11,211 bases of DNA from an uncultured Oscillospiraceae bacterium (GTDB lineage Bacteria; Bacillota; Clostridia; Oscillospirales; Acutalibacteraceae), in assembly GCA_900550095.1 (NCBI GenBank), contig URRG01000040.1:1-11211 (forward strand). Direction: 5' to 3'. The notes under the pieces were generated by a model. The model did not search any database, was not told where the DNA came from, and saw only the letters and a list, made by a program, of their open reading frames with translations. A program made the translations under genes and the position numbers. Each line of letters opens with the position of its first letter. Within the stretch, counting starts at the first letter, position 1. Of the stretch, positions 5,690-11,211 are shown piece after piece.

Positions 5690-7807
5690 ATGAGAGCGGC
5701 AAGAAGAAGCCGGGACAACGGCAGAAAAAAACGTATGCTTCTATGGATTTCTTTGGGAGCAGTAGTGGTCGCAGCCGCCGCAGCGGTGGTTGGGATGCTG
5801 CTGGTTCCCGGAGCTCGGGAGGAAAAGAAGACGCCGGTGGATCTGCTTTCGGAATACATGAATCATATTCCGAAAGGGGAATATGAACAGATGTATGAAA
5901 TGTTGGATGAAGAAACGTCGGAAAAGATCAGCCAAGAGGACTTTGTGAGCCGGAATTCGGCCATTTATGAAGGGATCGAGGCGCAGAATATCAAGGTGGA
6001 CGCAGTCTCGTATGACGAAGAAACGATGACGGTTTCCTATACCATGTCGCTGGATACGGTAGCGGGAAGTATCAGTTTTGACAATCAAGCCCGATTTTCT
6101 GCTGAGGGTGAAAGTTACGGTCTCGCATGGAGCGATTCCCTGATTTTTCCCAACCTGGGTTCTGACGATAAGGTAAGAGTATCCTCTGAAGAGGCGGAGA
6201 GAGGCAGTATTCTGGATCGCAACGGGGAACTTCTGGCGGGTAAGGGAACAGCTTCCTCCGTCGGCATCGTTCCCGGAAAGCTGGAGGATCGGGAAGCGGC
6301 AGTGGCGCAGATTGCGGAGCTGCTTGAAATGACCCCGGAGGAAATTGAAAAGGAATTGTCCGCCCAGTGGGTGACGGACGATACCTTCGTGCCCTTGAAA
6401 ACCCTCCCCAAGGCGGAGGAGATGGATTTCCTCACCGCTTCAGAGGAAGAACGGCAGAAGGAGCAGGAACGGCAGGACAAGCTGCTGCAGATTCCCGGAA
6501 TCATGATTTCGGATACGGAAGTACGCCGGTATCCGCTGGGAGCTGCCGCGGCACATTTAGTAGGGTATATACAGAGCGTCACGGCAGAGGATCTGCAGGA
6601 GCATGCTGGAGAGGGATATACCTCTAACAGCGTGATCGGAAGAACCGGTATAGAAGGGCTTTTTGAGGAGGAGCTGAGAGGCAAAAACGGCCACAGAATC
6701 TATATCGCGGACGCGGAAGGCAATGAGAAGGAAGAGCTAGCCTATATCTCTGTCCAGCATGGAGAAAATGTGCGGCTCACTATAGACGCCGGTTTGCAGA
6801 AGGATCTGTATGAACAGTTTCAGGAGGATGAGAGCTGTTCTGTCTCCATAGATCCCTATACGGGAGAGGTATTGGCGCTTGTGAGTACGCCGTCCTATGA
6901 TACAAATGATTTTATTCTGGGCCTTTCAAATGAAAAGTGGACGGCGTTGAACGAAGATAAAGCGCAGCCCTTGTTCAACCGTTTCCGGCAGACGTGGAGC
7001 CCGGGCTCTGTTTTCAAGCCTGTAACGGCGGCGATAGGGCTGGAATCCGGCGCTGTTGACCCGGAAAAGGATTATGGAAGCGAAGGCCTCAAATGGCAGA
7101 AGGATGAATCGTGGGGTTCTTACTTTGTTACGACGCTGAAGGCGTATGAGCCGGTTACGCTGGAAAACGCCTTGAAATATTCCGACAATATCTATTTTGC
7201 AAAAGCGGCTTTGGATATAGGGGCCGACGGATTGACAAAAGGACTGGATGCGCTTGGGTTTAATCAGGAGCTGCCTTTCGAGATCGTTATGCAGCAGTCC
7301 CAGTACTCCAACACGGAAACGATCAGTTCGGAGATCCAGCTGGCGGACAGCGGCTACGGCCAGGGAGAGATATTGGTCAATCCTCTGCATATGGCGAGTA
7401 TCTACACTGCTTTCTGTAACGATGGGAACATTCTGAAGCCTTATCTGGTGTACAGCGAAGATGCACAGCCGGAATACTGGTATGAGGGAGCTTTTTCCTC
7501 CGATACGGTGAACAGAATCGTTAAGGCCCTGGGAAAGGTCGTAAACGATACCGATGGGACGGGATATTCCGCTCATATAGAGGGGGTCCCTCTTGCAGGC
7601 AAAACGGGAACGGCCGAAATCAAGGCGACGCAGGATGACCAGACGGGAACTGAACTGGGCTGGTTTGCGGCCTTTACGACGCAGAAAGATATGGAAAAGC
7701 CCATCCTGATCGTCAGTATGGTGGAGGATGTAAAGGAGCGGGGCGGCAGCAGCTATGTTACGCGAAAGGACAAGCAGGTCCTGACAAACTGGTTCGCAAG
7801 GCCTTGA
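5690..7807 (+). CDS. MecA/PBP5-like class B penicillin-binding protein (transpeptidase)
   Basis: Membrane-anchored peptidoglycan D,D-transpeptidase of 705 residues. Domain order: basic N-terminus, one membrane segment at about 16-40, a MecA_N (NTF2-like) domain at about 48-160, the PBP dimerisation region beginning RGSILDRNG (171-179) and including RRYPLG, VIGRTGIEGL and an IYIADAEG block, then the transpeptidase with SVFK (nucleophile S440, K443), SDN (498-500) and KTGTA (638-642). This architecture is that of staphylococcal PBP2a, enterococcal PBP5 and Bacillus PBP3, a subclass noted for low beta-lactam affinity; whether this member is resistant cannot be told from sequence. The start ATG 5690 follows GGGAAGGGG at 5674-5682. 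It has its own promoter and is probably co-transcribed with the oxidoreductase gene 69 nt downstream, since no strong terminator or promoter separates them. Confidence 0.95.
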   Translation: MRAARRSRDNGRKKRMLLWISLGAVVVAAAAAVVGMLLVPGAREEKKTPVDLLSEYMNHIPKGEYEQMYEMLDEETSEKISQEDFVSRNSAIYEGIEAQNIKVDAVSYDEETMTVSYTMSLDTVAGSISFDNQARFSAEGESYGLAWSDSLIFPNLGSDDKVRVSSEEAERGSILDRNGELLAGKGTASSVGIVPGKLEDREAAVAQIAELLEMTPEEIEKELSAQWVTDDTFVPLKTLPKAEEMDFLTASEEERQKEQERQDKLLQIPGIMISDTEVRRYPLGAAAAHLVGYIQSVTAEDLQEHAGEGYTSNSVIGRTGIEGLFEEELRGKNGHRIYIADAEGNEKEELAYISVQHGENVRLTIDAGLQKDLYEQFQEDESCSVSIDPYTGEVLALVSTPSYDTNDFILGLSNEKWTALNEDKAQPLFNRFRQTWSPGSVFKPVTAAIGLESGAVDPEKDYGSEGLKWQKDESWGSYFVTTLKAYEPVTLENALKYSDNIYFAKAALDIGADGLTKGLDALGFNQELPFEIVMQQSQYSNTETISSEIQLADSGYGQGEILVNPLHMASIYTAFCNDGNILKPYLVYSEDAQPEYWYEGAFSSDTVNRIVKALGKVVNDTDGTGYSAHIEGVPLAGKTGTAEIKATQDDQTGTELGWFAAFTTQKDMEKPILIVSMVEDVKERGGSSYVTRKDKQVLTNWFARP

Positions 7808-7876
7808 GGCTTGTTCCCTGCGGGAGAAAAGGAGAGCCGTGTAAAACGGCTTTCGGGATGGAAGGGAGGCGAAAAA

Positions 7877-8854
7877 ATGAATTTTGGTGTGATAGGCCCT
7901 GGTGTGATCGCAGAAAAATTTGCCGGGGCCTGTAAAAGCTGTGAAGGCGTCACTCTCCTGGGTGCGGCATCCCGCAGCCGGGAGAAGGCGGAGGCCTTTG
8001 TCCGAAGGCATGGTTTGGAAAGAGTCTATGACAGCTATGAGGCTCTTTTGGCCGATCCTTCTATTGATGCGGTATATATTTCAGTGATCCATACCGGGCA
8101 TTTTTCACTGGCCCGGAAATGCATAGAAGCGGGAAAGGCCGTTCTGTGTGAAAAGCCTCTTACATGCTCCCTCGAGGATACGGAAGAGCTTATTCGTTTA
8201 GCTTCCGAACGGGGCGTACTGCTGATGGAAGCTATGTGGACGCTCTTCCTTCCCCCTGTCCAAAAGGCTGTAAAATGGCTTCGTGACGGCGCCATAGGGG
8301 CGATGGAATACGCTGCCTGTAATTTTTCCTCGTTTGTGCGAAGAAATCCAAAAAGCCGGCTGTTTGACCCTGCTCAGGCGGGAGGCGGTCTTCTGGATGT
8401 TGGGGTGTACTGTGTGGCGTTTCTTTTGGAGGCTGCGGGAGAAGAGCCGCAGGACGTAAAGGCTTTTCTGCGTATAGGCCCTACCGGCGTGGATGAGATG
8501 GGAACGGCTGTATTTCGATTTCCCGGCGGCCTTTTGGCGGACTGCACCTTTGGACTGCGGGCTGGGTTGGACGACAGCGCCTGTATATTCGGTGACAAGG
8601 GAAAAATCATTCTCCGCCATTTCTGGAGGTGCCGCAGGGCTGAGCTGTATGATCAAGAAGGAAATCTTTTGGAAACAGCGGAGGACAGCCAGGAAAACGG
8701 ATTTGTATATGAAATCGATGCCTTCCGGGATTCGTTCCGTAAAGGCGAAACAGAATGTCCGCAGATGCCGTTGGCGAAGACATTGGCCGCTGCCCGGTGG
8801 ATGGAGGCGATTGAGAAAGAGAATGCATCAATAGGTGATGATTCTATTCAGTAG
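7877..8854 (+). CDS. Gfo/Idh/MocA family oxidoreductase, dihydrodiol dehydrogenase-like
   Basis: NAD(P)-dependent cytosolic dehydrogenase of 325 residues, substrate unknown, probably a sugar or cyclic polyol. The N-terminal Rossmann fold has GPGVIA at 7-12 and the family motif CEKPLT at 91-96, with K93 the likely catalytic lysine. The C-terminal domain carries MEAMWTLFLP at 118-127 and GGGLLDVGVYCV at 169-180. In dimeric dihydrodiol dehydrogenases the equivalent Asp and Tyr (D174 and Y178 here) line the active site, so this subgroup fits best. Start ATG 7877 is set by GAAGGGAGG at 7861-7869; an in-frame TTG at 7811 is rejected because it adds 22 residues outside the fold. It follows the MecA-like PBP gene by 69 nt, probably on the same transcript, and ends before a strong terminator. 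No functional tie to cell wall synthesis can be shown. Confidence 0.93.
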   Translation: MNFGVIGPGVIAEKFAGACKSCEGVTLLGAASRSREKAEAFVRRHGLERVYDSYEALLADPSIDAVYISVIHTGHFSLARKCIEAGKAVLCEKPLTCSLEDTEELIRLASERGVLLMEAMWTLFLPPVQKAVKWLRDGAIGAMEYAACNFSSFVRRNPKSRLFDPAQAGGGLLDVGVYCVAFLLEAAGEEPQDVKAFLRIGPTGVDEMGTAVFRFPGGLLADCTFGLRAGLDDSACIFGDKGKIILRHFWRCRRAELYDQEGNLLETAEDSQENGFVYEIDAFRDSFRKGETECPQMPLAKTLAAARWMEAIEKENASIGDDSIQ

Positions 8855-8894
8855 ATTGGTGTTATTGAATCCAAATACAATGTGGAAAAAGAAC

Positions 8895-8936
8895 GGCCCT
8901 GCTTCTGTAATCTCGCAGAAGCAGGGCCCTTTTATT
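8895..8936 (+). terminator. Intrinsic terminator after the oxidoreductase gene
   Basis: GGCCCTGCTTCTG (8895-8907) and CAGAAGCAGGGCC (8916-8928) form a perfect 13-bp GC-rich stem with an 8-nt loop, followed by CTTTTATT. This is a strong rho-independent terminator that isolates the lipoprotein gene downstream. Its right arm shares the 9-mer AGCAGGGCC with the terminator after lysC. Confidence 0.93.
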
Positions 8937-9011
8937 ACTGATAGAAATAACCCTTATAAATCCAATTTGGAGATGGTTCCGTGAAATAACATCACTATAC
9001 TTTGAAAATTA

Positions 9012-9040
9012 TTGAAACATTTTTCTTTCTTCAGTATAAT
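9012..9040 (+). promoter_or_regulatory. Consensus sigma-A promoter for the lipoprotein gene
   Basis: TTGAAA (9012-9017), exact 17-nt spacer, and a perfect TATAAT (9035-9040) with an AT-rich upstream stretch. The expected transcript start near 9047 leaves a leader of only about 26 nt, occupied mostly by the ribosome site GAGGAGG (9057-9063). No operator-like inverted repeat is evident around it, so expression may be constitutive and strong. Confidence 0.9.
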
Positions 9041-9072
9041 AAAGATATTACATTATGAGGAGGAAGAAAGAT

Positions 9073-9780
9073 ATGAAAAAATCTATAGCGATTCTAGTTG
9101 CATTTCTAATTATCGTTTCATCCAGTATATTTTCTGGATGCAGTAGAGTAGAAAATCTATCGAACTTAGAGGCAAGAGAAAGCAGAAATTCATCTCATGA
9201 GACGGCAGAATCAAACTTTGAAACGGGTAGTTCGCAGCGGGAATATAGTCAATCGTCCGATTCAGAGGAAGAAAAAGAAGAGTCTGGCAGTGTTGTCAGC
9301 AATAAGGATCAATCGCAGGATTCTTCAATAGCTTCTTCTGCGGGGCTCGACCCCAGTCTGGATTATGAGGTCATGACAACGGGAAATCTAGTGCTGGCTT
9401 TAGATGTTTTAAATGATGAATGGAAAAAGGGAAATTTCACGGAAGGAGGATCTGCACATGCTTTCATCAATAAAAATGATGCAATTCTGGTCCTGTATTC
9501 TCCATCCGATACGGCTCGAAGCGGAGACGAGGAGCAGGAAATCAAAGAGTTTTTGTCTTTGGCCTATGTTATAGCAGATGATTTTACTGTTTATGCGGAA
9601 GCAGGTTCCAGTATTTATATTGAGCTAACTGGAAACAGCGGCATAGGTTTGTTGATCACAGAACTTGATGGAAAGGTAACCACTGTTTTAACGGCTGAAA
9701 GCGAAGATAGTTTTTATAATATCCTTTTAAAATCTGTTTATGATGAGGCCTTTGAGGAATATTCCTTTATGGGTATGTAG
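9073..9780 (+). CDS. Unrecognised Ser/Glu-rich lipoprotein
   Basis: I do not recognise this 235-residue protein. Residues 1-22 are a lipoprotein signal peptide (MKKS, hydrophobic core, then IFSGC with Cys23 as the lipidated residue; Phe at -3 is less usual). Residues 24-95 are a polar linker rich in Ser, Glu, Gln and Asn with no hydrophobic segments. Residues about 98-235 look like one compact alpha/beta domain: a helix near 104-119, strands near 136-142 and 170-207, a charged stretch DEEQEIKEF at 152-160, and a final acidic helix near 211-230. ATG 9073 is chosen because GAGGAGG lies 9 nt upstream and the signal peptide then begins normally; the ATG at 9055 overlaps that ribosome site. Single-gene unit with its own promoter and terminator. 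AT-richer, with more AGA, ATA and TTA codons than its neighbours, so it may have been acquired. It probably sits on the outer face of the membrane. Confidence 0.85.
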   Translation: MKKSIAILVAFLIIVSSSIFSGCSRVENLSNLEARESRNSSHETAESNFETGSSQREYSQSSDSEEEKEESGSVVSNKDQSQDSSIASSAGLDPSLDYEVMTTGNLVLALDVLNDEWKKGNFTEGGSAHAFINKNDAILVLYSPSDTARSGDEEQEIKEFLSLAYVIADDFTVYAEAGSSIYIELTGNSGIGLLITELDGKVTTVLTAESEDSFYNILLKSVYDEAFEEYSFMGM

Positions 9781-9803
9781 AGATAAAACTAGAGATTTAT
9801 ACA

Positions 9804-9843
9804 AAAGGAGTACTGCTAAAAATCATAACGGCAGTACTCCTTT
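9804..9843. terminator. Probable bidirectional terminator between convergent genes
   Basis: AAAGGAGTACTGC (9804-9816) and GCAGTACTCCTTT (9831-9843) pair perfectly over 13 bp with a 14-nt loop. The plus-strand T-run is short (CTTTCCTATTT); on the minus strand the stem ends in CCTTTTGTATAAAT. It starts 23 nt after the lipoprotein stop and lies 83 nt beyond the MATE stop, so it can serve both converging transcripts. Confidence 0.78.
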
Positions 9844-9926
9844 CCTATTTGGCTTTCCCATGGAGATCGTTTATGGATATAAGGCGGCGTATATGGGAAC
9901 TTTTGTATTTGTTTGGGTATGTGGGA

Positions 9927-11211
9927 TTATTTAGATCTAATTGGATATGAATGTCTTGATCCGGCGCTTAATTTATGGAACAGCCGTACAAGCACGACCA
10001 CAGCGACGATCGAGAGGATGCATTCGGCGGCGAGCTGCGCATAGGCCAGGCCATAGAGCGGGAAAAGAGCGTTGAGAAGGAAGAGGGCGGGGATCTCCAA
10101 AACTACCTTCCGGAGGATGGCAAAGATCAGCGCTTCTTTTCCCATACCGGACGCTTGGAAAACGCCTACGGCAATAAAGTCCATACAGAGGAAGGGGAGC
10201 CCCAGGCAGAAACCGCGCAGGAAGCTCGTTCCATAAGATACGATAGCTTCGTTTTGAATAAAGAGACGGGTCAGTCCTCCTGCGCCGAAGAAATATCCGG
10301 CGGAAACAGTCACAATGAAAGCCATGGCGATTTTTACGGTGAAAAGCAGTGTGTGCTTCATGCGCTTAACGTTCCCGCTGGCATAGTTATAGCTGATAAG
10401 GGGCATGATTCCCTGGGACAGCCCCATAGAGATCTGCATGGGGACCATATTGATTTTTTGAGCGATTCCCATAGCCGCCACGGCGTCGGCGCCGAAGGCG
10501 GAGGTAAAATTGTTGAGGACCGTCATACCTGTTACGTTCAGCAGATTCTGGATAGAAGCCGGGATACCTACGCCGAACACGCCTTTGACGATGGGACCAC
10601 GGAAGCCGAACATACGGGGGCGGATGCAGACATATGTATTCCCCCGGCGGAAGAAGAGCAGAACAAAAAAGTAAAGGCAGGCTACGCAGTTCGAGAGAAA
10701 CGTAGCGCAGCCGGCGCCGGCCGCTCCCATGTTGAACCCCCAGGGCAGAATGAAGATGGGATCTAGAACGATATTCAGCAGACAGCCGCTCATAGTGCCT
10801 ATGCTGGCATGAAGGGCCGCGCCTTCTGCCCGGACAAGATAGGCCATTACCACATTTAGGATAGCGGGAGTGGCCCCCAGATTTACTGTCCACAGCATAT
10901 AGCCGGCGGTGGCCTCCGTAGTATTGCTGTCTGCTCCCAAAAGGCCCAGAAGGGGGCCGCTGAAAATCACACAAAGAAGGGAGAAGAGAAGGCCGCAGAA
11001 AACAGAACAGTAAAAACCAAAGGCGGAACTGCGGTATACAGTATCGTAATCCTTACGGCCCAGGGCGCGGCTCATCATGCTGGAGCTTCCCACGCCGAAG
11101 AGATTGTTGACAGCGTTGAAGGCCAGAAGCACCGGGGCGGCCAGCGTGACGGCGGCGTTTTGTATCGGGTCGTTCAGCATGCCGACAAAATAGGTGTCCG
11201 CCAAATTATAG
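9927..11211 (-). CDS. MATE family efflux transporter, N-terminus cut by window edge
   Basis: Multidrug and toxic compound extrusion transporter (NorM/MepA type), an integral membrane cation-coupled exporter. The minus-strand frame is open to the window edge and reads YNLADTYFVG at its upstream end, the conserved end of the first membrane segment in this family, so the TTG at 11204 is internal and about 30-40 residues are missing. About 425 residues are visible with eleven or so hydrophobic segments. Conserved features include YLVRAEGAALHASIGTMSG followed by LNIVLDPIFI (end of the first half) and the second-half repeat GIPASIQNLL...AMGIAQKINMVP...GIMPLISYNYASG. The basic C-terminus (SAGSRHSYPIRSK) ends at TAA 9929-9927. 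Substrates cannot be predicted. It converges on the lipoprotein gene; its promoter lies outside the window. Confidence 0.95.
   Translation of the reverse strand, partial: YNLADTYFVGMLNDPIQNAAVTLAAPVLLAFNAVNNLFGVGSSSMMSRALGRKDYDTVYRSSAFGFYCSVFCGLLFSLLCVIFSGPLLGLLGADSNTTEATAGYMLWTVNLGATPAILNVVMAYLVRAEGAALHASIGTMSGCLLNIVLDPIFILPWGFNMGAAGAGCATFLSNCVACLYFFVLLFFRRGNTYVCIRPRMFGFRGPIVKGVFGVGIPASIQNLLNVTGMTVLNNFTSAFGADAVAAMGIAQKINMVPMQISMGLSQGIMPLISYNYASGNVKRMKHTLLFTVKIAMAFIVTVSAGYFFGAGGLTRLFIQNEAIVSYGTSFLRGFCLGLPFLCMDFIAVGVFQASGMGKEALIFAILRKVVLEIPALFLLNALFPLYGLAYAQLAAECILSIVAVVVLVRLFHKLSAGSRHSYPIRSK

Noticed and set aside
7835..7854. Hairpin AGCCGT/ACGGCT with TTTC as a terminator after the MecA-like PBP gene
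   Set aside because: Only a 6-7 bp stem and three T residues; too weak to call, and the two genes probably share a transcript.
6926..8011. 361-codon minus-strand open frame across the end of the MecA-like PBP gene
   Set aside because: It runs antisense through the SDN and KTG motifs of a real transpeptidase and into the next gene; no family resemblance.
9740..9934. 64-codon plus-strand frame, including a hydrophobic end from ATG 9860
   Set aside because: It overlaps the lipoprotein end out of frame, passes through the terminator hairpin, and has no ribosome site before either possible start; no evidence it is a gene or a recognisable remnant.
9975..10766. 263-codon plus-strand open frame opposite the MATE gene
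   Set aside because: Highly charged, motif-free antisense shadow of a transporter with clear family motifs.

Overview
The window reads as chromosome of a low-to-mid GC Bacillota, most likely a gut-type Clostridia near Lachnospiraceae. This rests on AGGAGG-type ribosome sites, sigma-A style promoters, a MecA-like penicillin-binding protein, a class A PBP with a Ser-rich tail, and a hom-thrB-lysC cluster. The family-level placement is inference. No tRNA, rRNA, CRISPR array, insertion sequence or phage gene was seen.

Layout, left to right. (1) Positions 1-1991: the 3' part of a class A PBP (glycosyltransferase plus transpeptidase), cut by the left edge. (2) Positions 2002-2090: two hairpins, the second a strong intrinsic terminator lying only about 27 nt before the next start codon. 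(3) Positions 2117-5522: a tight operon hom - thrB - lysC (homoserine dehydrogenase, homoserine kinase, aspartokinase), closed by a terminator at 5534-5571. (4) Positions 5621-7807: a near-consensus promoter and a MecA/PBP5-like class B transpeptidase, followed by a Gfo/Idh/MocA oxidoreductase of the dihydrodiol dehydrogenase type (7877-8854) and a strong terminator at 8895-8936. (5) Positions 9012-9780: a consensus promoter driving an AT-richer, unrecognised Ser/Glu-rich lipoprotein. (6) Positions 9804-9843: a hairpin shared by convergent transcripts. (7) Positions 9927-11211: a MATE-family multidrug exporter on the minus strand, cut by the right edge.

How the genes fit together: aspartokinase feeds both the threonine branch (hom, thrB; thrC is not here) and the lysine/diaminopimelate branch that supplies peptidoglycan. 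The two PBPs polymerise and crosslink that peptidoglycan. The lipoprotein and MATE exporter also act at the cell envelope, but no direct link between them and the PBPs is shown by the sequence.

Most of the window is ordinary core metabolism and cell-wall machinery. I found no clear new biological system. The points most worth a second look are the internal translation start inside lysC with a textbook Shine-Dalgarno, the terminator-like hairpin in the hom leader, and the orphan lipoprotein with its own strong promoter.
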